DNA of 21,758 nucleotides from CAYRTV01 sp964505785 (lineage in GTDB: Bacteria > Acidobacteriota > Aminicenantia > Aminicenantales > Aminicenantaceae). This document shows, piece after piece, positions 6,793-13,803 of the stretch. Position 1 is the first letter of the stretch, and every line of letters starts with the position of its first letter. Position numbers and translations under genes: made by a program. Where the stretch lies: the NCBI GenBank assembly GCA_964505785.1, contig CAZDJZ010000032.1:1-21758 (forward strand), given 5' to 3'. Below the pieces are notes generated by a model, which made no database searches, was not told where the DNA came from, and was given only the letters and a program-made list of their open reading frames with translations.

Positions 6793-7514
6793 TTATCCTT
6801 CTTAAAAATGCGTTTGGTTTTTTCCATCGCCATCTTCCGCCTCAGCCCTAAAATTCCATCGGCGGGCCGTACGTCTTTGGGGCAGACTTCATTGCAGCGG
6901 AAGACAGTATCACATCCCCAGATTCCATCCTGGGAATCCACTTTTTTCCACTCTGAAAATGCGCGCTCATCCCGGGGGTCCTGAAGAAAACGGTATAATT
7001 TGGCTAAAGCCGCCGGTCCCAGGTATTCTTCATCCCTGCTGGCCACCGGGCAGGCGGCGTAACAGGAACCGCACATAATGCAGTTAATATATTGGTAGAT
7101 TTTATCCATGTCTTTATCTTCGATCCGAAATCCGTCTTCCGGCTTGGAGGGTGCGGCCTGCAGATAAGGCTCAACAAAGCGCAGGGCTTCAAAAAACGGG
7201 GCCATGTCCACCATCAGATCTTTTTCCTGTTTTAAATTAGGAAGCGGTTCGATGACGATGGTGGGGGATTCCAGAGATTCGACTGTGGTCCGGCAGGAAA
7301 GGGCGATATCGCCGTTAATCACCATAGCACAGGAACCGCATACCGCTTCCCGGCAGCTGTAACGGAAGGACAGCGAAGGGTCCTGATGATCCCGTATGTC
7401 CTTTAGCGCTTCCAGTACGGAATCTTTGGGCTTCGGCGTATGGATAAAATCCTGGAAGTAGGGGGTTTTATCTTTCAAAGGATCGAAACGCAAAATTTTA
7501 AATGTATGTTCCAT
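6789..7514 (-). CDS. sdhB: Succinate dehydrogenase/fumarate reductase iron-sulfur subunit
   Basis: The 241-aa protein carries three clusters in the usual order: [2Fe-2S] from Cys54, Cys59, Cys62 (CREAVCGSC) and Cys74; [4Fe-4S] from CIMCGSCYAACP (145-156); and [3Fe-4S] from Cys201, Cys207 and Cys211 (ending CNEVCP). It passes electrons from FAD in SdhA to the membrane anchor. The ATG follows the sdhA stop after one base. The direction (succinate oxidation or fumarate reduction) cannot be read from the sequence; co-transcription with a quinol-oxidising complex favours succinate oxidation. Confidence 0.95.
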   Translation of the reverse strand: MEHTFKILRFDPLKDKTPYFQDFIHTPKPKDSVLEALKDIRDHQDPSLSFRYSCREAVCGSCAMVINGDIALSCRTTVESLESPTIVIEPLPNLKQEKDLMVDMAPFFEALRFVEPYLQAAPSKPEDGFRIEDKDMDKIYQYINCIMCGSCYAACPVASRDEEYLGPAALAKLYRFLQDPRDERAFSEWKKVDSQDGIWGCDTVFRCNEVCPKDVRPADGILGLRRKMAMEKTKRIFKKDK

Positions 7515-7515
7515 G

Positions 7516-9213
7516 TCAGTATTTCCGTTCCGTAGGTTGATATTTGCCGATTCGGACGCTGCGGTAGCTGATTTTAGGGCCGTCCGGGGTCCACTCGGCC
7601 AGGGTATGCTTCAGCCATTCCTCGTCCCGCCTTTCCGGAAAATCCGTCCGGAAATGCGAGCCCCGGGTTTCCTGCCGTTTCAAAGCACCCAGGATGATGA
7701 CTTCCGCGATATCCAGCATGGAATCGAACTCGGAATAGGTCACCAGTTCCTGGCAGTAGCGCAGGCAGGTCCCATAAATGAAGGCTTTTTTGTACCGGTC
7801 CCTCAGTTCGGCAACTTGATGCAGGGCTTTGGCCAGTCTTTTTTCATCCCGGAAAACACCCACATTATCGCTCATCAGGTGTTTCAGTTCATGGAGCAGC
7901 AGATAAATATTTTCTCCGGATGAGGATTCCACAAGTTTGGCCACCACTTTCTGGAGCTTGAGAGCTTCTTCAAGAACAGTCTTATCATGAGCGCTCCTGT
8001 CCGGTGCCCCGGCAGCGTAATCAGACGCAGACCGGCCGGCGAGTTTGCCGAATATCACCGCATCCAGCAGGGAGTTTCCGCCCAGCCGGTTGGCGCCGTG
8101 CACACTGACACACGCGCATTCGCCGGCGGCATAAAAGCCTTCCACGGGTGAGGCGCCGTCATTGTCCACATCAATGCCGCCCATGGAATAGTGCTGGGCC
8201 GGCTGAATCGGAATCGGCGTGTCGATCGGATCCAGTCCGCCGAAATGGATGCAGATGTCCCGAATGCCGGGCAGACGCTTGAGGATTTTTTCCCGTCCCA
8301 GATGGCGCAAATCCAAATGCACATACTGGTTTTCGAATCCTCTGCCTTTATCCACTTCGGTCTGAATGGCCCGCGCCACAATATCCCGCGGGGCCAGTTC
8401 CATAGCGGAAGGAGCGTAATCCTCCATGAACCGCTTGCCTTCATTATTGTATAAATAACCGCCCTCGCCGCGGGCGCCTTCTGTGATCAGGATGTTTTTT
8501 CCGTAAAGGGAGGTCGGATGGAACTGCACAAATTCCATGTCTTTAAGCGGTATGCCGGATTTATAGGCCATGCCGATGCCGCTGCCTAAATTGATAAAAG
8601 CATTGGTGGAGCGCAGATACACCCGCCCGTAGCCTCCGGTCGCAAAGATCACGGCCTTGGCCATCAAGGGCAGAATCCGTCCGCTGGACAGTTCGTAGGC
8701 GACGATTCCCAAACATTTCCCATCTCTGACCACCAGGTTGGTCACCAGCCATTCTTCATAAAATTTCACATTTTTACGGAGACACTGCTCGTAAATAGTA
8801 TGCAGCAGGACCATCCCGGTACGGTCGGCCGCGAAACAGGTCCGGGGGAAACCGGCCCCGCCGAAAGGCCGCTGGGCGATGGTGCAGGAAGGAAACCGGC
8901 TGAAGGGAACGCCGTAATGTTCCAATTCATACATGGCCGGCACCGCTTCCCGGCACATAAGCTCGGCGGCATCTTGGTCCGCCAGATAATCGCTGCCTTT
9001 AATGGTGTCGAAGGCATGTCTTTCTACGGTATCGTCCGCACCCTCCGGATGGTTTGCCAGGGCTGCGTTGATTCCGCCCTGGGCGGCAACGGAATGAGAG
9101 CGGAGAGGATGCACTTTGGATATGACAGCGGTTTTGAGTTCCGGGTCCGCATGCAGGGCGGCTGACAGCCCGGCCAGGCCTCCGCCTATTATCAAAATAT
9201 CATGTTTGATCAC
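7516..9213 (-). CDS. sdhA: Succinate dehydrogenase/fumarate reductase flavoprotein subunit
   Basis: The 565-aa protein has an FAD-binding start (IIGGGLAGLSAAL, 8-20), the covalent flavin attachment site RSHSVAAQGG (His40), FHPTSLYG, ITEGARGEGGYL, HYSMGGIDVD and NRLGGNSLLDA, with a C-terminal helical domain. The start codon is GTG (9211-9213), one base after the sdhC stop. It catalyses interconversion of succinate and fumarate on the cytoplasmic face. Length and motifs are normal for the family. Confidence 0.95.
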   Translation of the reverse strand: MIKHDILIIGGGLAGLSAALHADPELKTAVISKVHPLRSHSVAAQGGINAALANHPEGADDTVERHAFDTIKGSDYLADQDAAELMCREAVPAMYELEHYGVPFSRFPSCTIAQRPFGGAGFPRTCFAADRTGMVLLHTIYEQCLRKNVKFYEEWLVTNLVVRDGKCLGIVAYELSSGRILPLMAKAVIFATGGYGRVYLRSTNAFINLGSGIGMAYKSGIPLKDMEFVQFHPTSLYGKNILITEGARGEGGYLYNNEGKRFMEDYAPSAMELAPRDIVARAIQTEVDKGRGFENQYVHLDLRHLGREKILKRLPGIRDICIHFGGLDPIDTPIPIQPAQHYSMGGIDVDNDGASPVEGFYAAGECACVSVHGANRLGGNSLLDAVIFGKLAGRSASDYAAGAPDRSAHDKTVLEEALKLQKVVAKLVESSSGENIYLLLHELKHLMSDNVGVFRDEKRLAKALHQVAELRDRYKKAFIYGTCLRYCQELVTYSEFDSMLDIAEVIILGALKRQETRGSHFRTDFPERRDEEWLKHTLAEWTPDGPKISYRSVRIGKYQPTERKY

Positions 9214-9214
9214 G

Positions 9215-9523
9215 TCAATAATCCCGGGTGAAATAAAGAATGATTAAACCCACGCTGACTGCTGTCCCCAAAACCGTGAACAGCCGGAACAGCACTTTTT
9301 CCTTCTTCATACCCAAGTCCATGAGAATAGTGCGCAGTCCGTAAAAGGCATGGTAGACTCCGGTGATGATGAGCAGCACGTCGGTGAGCGGGTTTGTGTG
9401 CAGTACCAGAGCCCAGTCCGGTTTTTGCCCTTTGGTCATTAAAAAGAAAGACGTCAGGAACTTGATAGTCAATAAGACGATTAGCAGTATTCCGCTTATG
9501 CGGTGAAAGACCCATACAAACAT
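9215..9523 (-). CDS. sdhC: Succinate dehydrogenase membrane anchor (single SdhC-like subunit)
   Basis: The 102-aa protein has three predicted transmembrane helices (about 8-28, 47-66 and 78-98). FHRISG at 6-11 is the SdhC signature, and GVYHAFYGLRTIL contains His58, a candidate haem b ligand. GGAAGG lies about 10 nt upstream of the ATG at 9521-9523. It is the first gene of the operon. No second anchor (SdhD) is found between it and the permease gene. The anchor may be homodimeric, haem-reduced, or completed by a gene elsewhere. Confidence 0.85.
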   Translation of the reverse strand: MFVWVFHRISGILLIVLLTIKFLTSFFLMTKGQKPDWALVLHTNPLTDVLLIITGVYHAFYGLRTILMDLGMKKEKVLFRLFTVLGTAVSVGLIILYFTRDY

Positions 9524-9638
9524 AATCTTTTCCTTCCCCGGAAATTAATGAAACCCATAGAATTTTTATAGCATATATAGCCGATAATATAAATAGAAAA
9601 AATTAAAAAACGCTATATCATTCGTGAGCGAAAAAATC
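9524..9638 (-). promoter_or_regulatory. AT-rich leader/promoter region of the sdh-bc-kor operon
   Basis: The gap upstream of sdhC is very AT-rich on the minus strand, with TATATT, TATATA and TATAAA in the 70 bp before the Shine-Dalgarno sequence. Several could be -10 elements, but no convincing -35 is spaced 16-18 bp from any of them. The operon promoter must lie here or within the adjacent repeat; the exact position cannot be called. Confidence 0.35.
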
Positions 9639-9676
9639 ATGTCATTCCCGGAGCGAAGCGACGGGAATCTTAGGCT
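9639..9676. repeat. GTCAT hairpin repeat, half element
   Basis: The sequence starts ATGTCATTCCCGGAGCG and ends ACGGGAATCTTAGG, nearly identical to the left module at 1605-1640. Its stem is TTCCCG/CGGGAA. The expected inverted partner to the right (to about 9735) is degenerate. It sits between the sdhC leader and the permease stop codon. Confidence 0.6.
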
Positions 9677-9746
9677 GCTTCGTTCAGGTGAGACGGAACC
9701 GATCATCCTACGGAAGCCGAAAGATGCGATGAGAAAAAATAACTTT

Positions 9747-11123
9747 TCACACATCTGGATGGTTTGATTTAGATTTTACGATCAGGTCTTTGCGGTATTT
9801 GTTCCGGAAATACATATATACCGGAATTCCGGCCAGGACGGTCAAAATCGCGATGGAGGATTCCATCGGCCGTTCAAAAAATCCCAATACAAGAATAATG
9901 CTGCCGGCCAGGAGATAAAATCCCGGCGCCCAGGGATAGCCGGGCATCCGCTGTGGTCCGTTTCCGGAGCGCTTCATTTTAAAAACACCGATAACCGCCA
10001 GCAGCGGGAAAATCCCCAAAGAAAAGCCCATATAAGTCAGGATCTGATCAAAGGTGCCCAGAGCGACCATCACACTTGCGATACCGCCCTGCAGCCAGAT
10101 CGAGTGGGAGGGGACCCGGAAGCGCTGATGGATTTTGGACGCAAAGGGAAAGAATAAACCATCCTTGGACATGGCATAGTAAACGCGGGGCCCCAGGATG
10201 ATAAACGCACTCAGAGAAGAAAAAAGCGCAAAGGCGATAAGCGCGGACAAAACACTCTCAAATCCCGCTCCGAAGGAATTCCCCACAGCCAGGCCGGCGA
10301 TGGAGATCACACCGTCCATATTTTCCGGCGGCACCGCATACACATAAAAAACATTCAGCAGCAGGTAAAGCAGGACCACAATTCCTGTCCCCAGCAGCAG
10401 CGAGCGGGGGAGATTCCGTTCCGGCTTTTTGATCTCGGAGCCGATATAGGCGGCGGCGTTCCAGCCGCTGTAGGAGAACATGATCCACATCAGCGACAAA
10501 CCGATGGTTTTCCAGCCCTGGAAATTGAATTCAAATCCGCTGCCTTGGAAAAAATTTGCAGTGTCCCCGCGGCCGAAGGCAAAGCCCGCGCCCACCAGGC
10601 CCAGAATCAAAAAGACTTTGAGCAGGGTCAGTACATTCTGCATGCCGGCCCCGAATTTAAGTCCGCGGGAATGGATAAAGGTGAAAACAAGTATCACCGC
10701 GATGGCGATGAGTTTTTTTATAAGCGAAGCCTGCCAGGAGGGGGAGGCGGGCAGAAGAAAGGGAAACGCCCGCACCAGGTATTCGGTAAACCCGATGGCC
10801 GAAGCTGCAATCGGGGCGGAGAAACCGCCGAAAAAGGATACCCAGCCGCTTAGAAATCCGTATTTGGGGCGGAAAAGCTTGGTGAGAAAAACGTATTCGC
10901 CGCCGGCTTCAGGAATTTTCGCTCCCAGAATGCCGTAGCTCAAAGCCCCGCAGAAGGCGATAAGCCCTCCGGCCAGCCACAGCACCAGCATAATGATGGG
11001 ATTGTTCAGCCCGCCCATCAGCAGCCCGGAAGTGGTGAAAATGCCGGCGCCGATCATGTTCGCGACCACGATATTGGTGGTCGGAAACAGCCCTAATTGC
11101 CGCTGCAGTTTATCATCGGTCAT
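9747..11123 (-). CDS. APC-superfamily amino acid permease
   Basis: The 458-aa integral membrane transporter has about 12 helices. The N-terminal unwound-helix motif reads NMIGAGIF, followed by the amphipathic IPEAGGEYVFL loop, both typical of the APC/LAT-type family. The start chosen is the ATG at 11121-11123 (MTDDKLQRQLG), which overlaps the end of fxsA by 11 bp; the longer frame to 11180 would lie well inside fxsA and is not supported. No clear Shine-Dalgarno is visible, consistent with translation coupled to fxsA. The substrate is probably an amino acid or peptide-derived amine; specificity is unknown. Import of amino acids would fit the exported carboxypeptidases nearby, but they are not in one operon. 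Confidence 0.87.
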   Translation of the reverse strand: MTDDKLQRQLGLFPTTNIVVANMIGAGIFTTSGLLMGGLNNPIIMLVLWLAGGLIAFCGALSYGILGAKIPEAGGEYVFLTKLFRPKYGFLSGWVSFFGGFSAPIAASAIGFTEYLVRAFPFLLPASPSWQASLIKKLIAIAVILVFTFIHSRGLKFGAGMQNVLTLLKVFLILGLVGAGFAFGRGDTANFFQGSGFEFNFQGWKTIGLSLMWIMFSYSGWNAAAYIGSEIKKPERNLPRSLLLGTGIVVLLYLLLNVFYVYAVPPENMDGVISIAGLAVGNSFGAGFESVLSALIAFALFSSLSAFIILGPRVYYAMSKDGLFFPFASKIHQRFRVPSHSIWLQGGIASVMVALGTFDQILTYMGFSLGIFPLLAVIGVFKMKRSGNGPQRMPGYPWAPGFYLLAGSIILVLGFFERPMESSIAILTVLAGIPVYMYFRNKYRKDLIVKSKSNHPDV

Positions 11124-11526
11124 CGTAGTGTGTCCGGTTGTGTACGATTGTCCATTGTCCTGTCTCCATCTTATTCTCAATCATCCGTCTGGCCAGCCGC
11201 TTATACAGTGTCCGGGTGGGAGGGAACAGCATGCTCAGCCCGAGAAGATCGGTGATAAATCCCGGAGTTAGAAGTGTAAATCCGCCCAGGAGAATAAAAA
11301 GCCCGTCGATGAGCTCTTCCGCCGGAAAGCGGCCCTGTTCCGCAGAGAGATTGATCTTCCGCATCACCTGCAATCCCTGGCTTTTTGCCAGGGAAGCGCC
11401 TAAAATTCCGGTGGCGGCGATAATAAGGATGGTGTTTAATGCCCCAATCATCCCCCCGACTTCAATCAGTATATAAAGCTCGATCAGGGGAATCAGGGTA
11501 AATAAAATGACAAGCTGTAAAAACAT
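11113..11526 (-). CDS. fxsA: FxsA family membrane protein
   Basis: The 137-aa protein has hydrophobic segments at about 1-22, 26-46 and 75-100. It has the family layout: an N-terminal FTLIPLIELYILI helix, a GALNTI...GASLAKSQG segment, and a central GLFILLGGFTLLTPGFITDLLG region. FxsA in E. coli is a cytoplasmic membrane protein whose overproduction relieves F-plasmid exclusion of phage T7; the native role is unclear. It is upstream of and overlaps the amino acid permease gene. Confidence 0.88.
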   Translation of the reverse strand: MFLQLVILFTLIPLIELYILIEVGGMIGALNTILIIAATGILGASLAKSQGLQVMRKINLSAEQGRFPAEELIDGLFILLGGFTLLTPGFITDLLGLSMLFPPTRTLYKRLARRMIENKMETGQWTIVHNRTHYDDR

Positions 11527-11570
11527 ATATTATTTATGTCATGTTTGCCCTGAAATATCAACTCCGCCTG

Positions 11571-11828
11571 TTATTTATAAATCCCTTCCCGCGGTCCAAA
11601 AGAGAACAAAATAATCCGTTCTGTTTCCAGTTTGTAGATAAGTCTTTTGGATTGTCCTTTAACCGTATAGGCAAAGGAACGCAGAACAGAGAATTCACCT
11701 TTTAGTTTCTTGCCCGAAGAGGGGTGCTCGAGTATGTGAAGGACGGCTTGTTTCAAAGCCGTCTTTTCCTCATTTTGTTTGATTTTCTTTCTCTGTCGTG
11801 CAAACTTGGTTGTCTCGTATAAATCCAT
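11571..11828 (-). CDS. RelE/ParE-superfamily toxin
   Basis: The 85-aa protein has the compact RelE/ParE pattern: YETTKFARQRKKI helix, KLKGEFSVLRSFAYTVKG, RLIYKLE, and a C-terminal strand ending FSFGPREGIYK. The ATG at 11826-11828 shares one base with the antitoxin stop (TGATG). A TTG codon one position earlier is less likely. Members of this fold cleave mRNA on the ribosome or inhibit gyrase; the subtype cannot be fixed here. Confidence 0.85.
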   Translation of the reverse strand: MDLYETTKFARQRKKIKQNEEKTALKQAVLHILEHPSSGKKLKGEFSVLRSFAYTVKGQSKRLIYKLETERIILFSFGPREGIYK

Positions 11829-12055
11829 CAAAATTTTGCCGGGTCCAGCTTCTCAATATTTCCCAGTTCATAATCGACTTTTGCTTCCATTATGCCTTTT
11901 ATTTCCTGTACGGTAAGTTCCTGATTCTGAACCGCGAGCAGTCCTATCCTGAGCAGATATCGCAGCGCACTGGAAAAATCTCTGTGTTCCTTTCGTGCAA
12001 AGACTTCAAGTTCGCGATTTGTTTCTTCATCCAAAGCAAACGATTTTCTTATCAT
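11828..12055 (-). CDS. Ribbon-helix-helix antitoxin of the RelE/ParE pair
   Basis: The 75-aa protein starts MIRKSFALDEETNRELEVFARKE-like: a short beta strand followed by two helices, the CopG/RHH DNA-binding plan. A more acidic C-terminal part (about 45-75, KGIMEAKVDYELGNIEKLD) is expected to bind the toxin. The start at 12053-12055 is fixed by AGGAG 6-7 nt upstream; earlier in-frame ATG codons lack a Shine-Dalgarno. The order antitoxin-toxin with overlapping TGATG is typical of type II modules. It probably represses its own promoter at the palindrome 12084-12101. Confidence 0.8.
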   Translation of the reverse strand: MIRKSFALDEETNRELEVFARKEHRDFSSALRYLLRIGLLAVQNQELTVQEIKGIMEAKVDYELGNIEKLDPAKF

Positions 12056-12072
12056 TTCATACTCCTGCATAA

Positions 12073-12101
12073 ATGATAATATATTGTAATAAGATTTACA
12101 A
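12073..12101 (-). promoter_or_regulatory. Promoter with palindromic operator for the RHH/RelE module
   Basis: On the minus strand TTGTAA (12101-12096) and TATCAT (12078-12073) are 17 bp apart, a plausible -35/-10 pair. The -35 is also the left arm of a perfect palindrome, TTGTAA-N6-TTACAA (12084-12101). RHH antitoxins commonly bind such short inverted repeats over their promoter, so this is the likely autoregulatory operator. The palindrome is seen directly; binding is inferred. Confidence 0.5.
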
Positions 12102-12120
12102 GTATGAAAATACGGAAACA

Positions 12121-12150
12121 TTGGATTTAACCAAAGTTGTGGTTTATAAT
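12121..12150 (+). promoter_or_regulatory. Promoter for the mntA-hepT genes
   Basis: A perfect -10 TATAAT lies at 12145-12150. The best -35 about 18 bp upstream is TTGGAT (12121-12126), a weak match. Transcription would start near 12157, giving a leader of only 5-17 nt before the possible starts at 12162 and 12174. Confidence 0.45.
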
Positions 12151-12173
12151 ATCCGCATCATATGTGGCCCCCA

Positions 12174-12575
12174 ATGAACAGCTTAAACATTGATAAGAAA
12201 AATCTTGCCGCTCTCTGCCGGAAATACGGCATTTTTCTGGTTGTGCTGCACGGGTCTTATGCATCCGGCCGGGCTGGGAAACAAAGCGACATAGATATCG
12301 GTATTCTGGCCGGTCAAAAATATGATGCTGAAACCCGCATGAATCTTTTGAATGATTTCAGTGATTTATTCGGGGATAAATTTGACCCGGTCTTCCTGAA
12401 TGGAGCGGAGCCTCTTATTTCCTTTCAGGTGGCAATCCATGGGAAGCCTTTGTATGAAAAAAGAAAAGGCCTGTTCCAGCAATTTCAGCTTCAGGCCGCA
12501 GCCCGGTACCGGGATACCAAAAAATTTCGGCAAATGGAAGAAATGTATATAAAAAAGACCGTCGATAAAATATAG
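12174..12575 (+). CDS. mntA: MntA-type minimal nucleotidyltransferase antitoxin
   Basis: The 133-aa protein (137 aa if the ATG at 12162 is used) has the pol-beta nucleotidyltransferase motif HGSYASGRAGKQSDIDIGIL. The GS pair and DxD aspartates (residues 39 and 41 from the second Met) bind the nucleotide and metals. In characterised MntA-HepT pairs the transferase adds AMP to a tyrosine in the HEPN toxin and so blocks it. The HEPN gene follows 2 bp after the TAG stop. The start is uncertain because no clear Shine-Dalgarno precedes either ATG. Confidence 0.85.
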   Translation: MNSLNIDKKNLAALCRKYGIFLVVLHGSYASGRAGKQSDIDIGILAGQKYDAETRMNLLNDFSDLFGDKFDPVFLNGAEPLISFQVAIHGKPLYEKRKGLFQQFQLQAAARYRDTKKFRQMEEMYIKKTVDKI

Positions 12576-12577
12576 TC

Positions 12578-12997
12578 ATGATTGATGCGGATTTAATAAG
12601 ACGAAAGCTGTCCCGGCTCAGCATGTATCTGATGAAGCTGAAGCCGATCGCAGACCTGTCATTTTCAGAATACGCATCTGATTTTTATAAAAAGACTGCA
12701 GCTGAACGCCTCATACAGCTGGTTGTCGAATGCGCTGCCGACATCAATAGTCATGTCATAATCGAATCGGGAGAGCGGCCCCCTGAAGATTACCGGTCTT
12801 CTTTCACAAAAGCGGCCGAATTAGGAATGATTGATTTTGAACTGGCGGACAGATTAAAGGGTTCCGGCGGCATGAGGAATATTATTGTCCATGAATATAT
12901 GGATGTGGATGATAAAAAGGTTCATGCGATTCTGCCAACCGCTATAGCGGAATATAAAGAATACATCCGTCAGGTTGACGATTTTTTAGCCGGGTGA
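12578..12997 (+). CDS. hepT: HepT-type HEPN-domain toxin (DUF86)
   Basis: The 139-aa helical protein carries the HEPN RNase motif RX4HXY as RNIIVHEY (Arg100, His105, Tyr107). Tyr107 is the expected target of AMPylation by MntA. AAERLIQLVVECAADINSHVI in the middle is a typical HepT helix. It is encoded 2 bp downstream of mntA, so the pair looks intact and likely functional as a type VII-like toxin-antitoxin module. Confidence 0.88.
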   Translation: MIDADLIRRKLSRLSMYLMKLKPIADLSFSEYASDFYKKTAAERLIQLVVECAADINSHVIIESGERPPEDYRSSFTKAAELGMIDFELADRLKGSGGMRNIIVHEYMDVDDKKVHAILPTAIAEYKEYIRQVDDFLAG

Positions 12998-13006
12998 TGG
13001 TCTGAT

Positions 13007-13435
13007 ATGGAATTCCAAAGCTTCTGCATATCACAAAAGGAAAAAGAAAGGATTCGCGAAGAATTAACACAAAGAATCTCTGAGCAGGATGAGGTGTTAT
13101 TCGCATTTATTTTCGGCTCTTTTGAGGATGGGGCCGGCAATATGCCGTTTCGGGATATCGATGTTGGAATATTTATTAAAGAGATAGGACTCAAGGAAGC
13201 CGTCTATTATGCTCTGGATTTATCCCAGCACCTCTCGAGCTCCATTTCTTACCCTGTCGATGTGCGGATTATAAACGAAGCCCCCATTCCATTTTTGTTC
13301 CATGTCATTCAGGGGAAGCTTATTGTGAACAAGGATGACGATCTGACGTCTGATTTTATGGAAAATGTTATCCGCCGTTATTTGGATATGAAACCGCTGC
13401 TTCATATGGCCGCGAAGGAGGCCTTTGCTTCATGA
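13007..13435 (+). CDS. Second MNT-domain nucleotidyltransferase, partner toxin truncated
   Basis: The 142-aa protein has a nucleotidyltransferase motif FIFGSFEDG followed by RDIDVGIFI (Gly37-Ser38, Asp50, Asp52). The spacer between GS and DxD is slightly unusual but the key residues are present. It begins 9 bp after hepT and ends with an ATGA overlap into a 31-codon HepT-like remnant. Its sequence differs strongly from mntA at 12174, so it is not a recent duplicate. It may be an orphan antitoxin. Confidence 0.8.
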   Translation: MEFQSFCISQKEKERIREELTQRISEQDEVLFAFIFGSFEDGAGNMPFRDIDVGIFIKEIGLKEAVYYALDLSQHLSSSISYPVDVRIINEAPIPFLFHVIQGKLIVNKDDDLTSDFMENVIRRYLDMKPLLHMAAKEAFAS

Positions 13436-13527
13436 GTTTAAATCCAGAATTGATTCATAACGACATTATTCACAATCACTTGGATCGTCTGCGGCAGTTT
13501 TCGAAGATAGTCATGAGCCTTGTATAA
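13432..13527 (+). pseudogene. Truncated HepT-like toxin remnant
   Basis: A 31-codon frame begins MSLNPELIHNDIIHNHLDRL and stops at TAA 13525-13527. It starts at the ATGA overlap with the preceding nucleotidyltransferase gene, exactly where a HEPN partner is expected, and the N-terminus resembles HepT/DUF86 starts. No RX4HXY motif or long frame follows, so the toxin body is lost. Confidence 0.6.
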
Positions 13528-13620
13528 CCATAAGTTCTCTCAACAATCTCATATGAATATGCTTTGGTTGTGCCTTTATATACCATCATGTTAATCGCTG
13601 ATAGAAAAGAAATTGAATCA

Positions 13621-13672
13621 CATCGCAATTTTTTATGAATTACAAAGAAAATAACACACCCAGAACGATGAA
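13621..13672. repeat. Dispersed intergenic repeat, copy 2 (shared with 1810-1868)
   Basis: It shares ATTTTTTATGAATTA and CACCCAGAACGATGA with 1810-1868 in the same order and spacing, with an AT-rich variable part between. It is non-coding. Confidence 0.45.
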
Positions 13673-13701
13673 AAAAATCCCCATTTCATCCTGACATGGA
13701 G

Positions 13702-13754
13702 TCTAAGGCATAGTTCAAGGCTAGCCAAGGGAAGAGATAATGTGATGCCTTAGA
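13702..13754. repeat. 10-bp inverted repeat
   Basis: TCTAAGGCAT (13702-13711) is exactly mirrored by ATGCCTTAGA (13745-13754), 33 bp apart. The TCTAAG ends recall the ATCTTAGA edges of the GTCAT hairpin modules, and TTCATCCTGACATGG just upstream (13684-13698) resembles the module start, so this may be a degenerate member of the same family. Confidence 0.4.
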
Positions 13755-13803
13755 ACGCGCGGAGAGAGCGCAGCTCCGACGTGCCCCGAGGCCGATTCCT
13801 TAA

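Larger units (their letters stand above)
13528..13803. other. Gene-free, decayed intergenic stretch with repeats
   Basis: No convincing gene is seen. A short open stretch around 13545-13638 encodes no recognisable domain. The segment holds the second copy of a dispersed repeat (13621-13672) and a 10-bp inverted repeat (13702-13754). It separates a truncated HepT from a gene fragment, so it may be a deletion or insertion scar. Confidence 0.5.

Noticed and set aside
9566..9754. Minus-strand 62-codon frame upstream of sdhC, considered as a missing SdhD
   Set aside because: It runs through the GTCAT repeat and the AT-rich leader, contains no haem histidine or helix pattern of an SDH anchor, and overlaps the permease stop.
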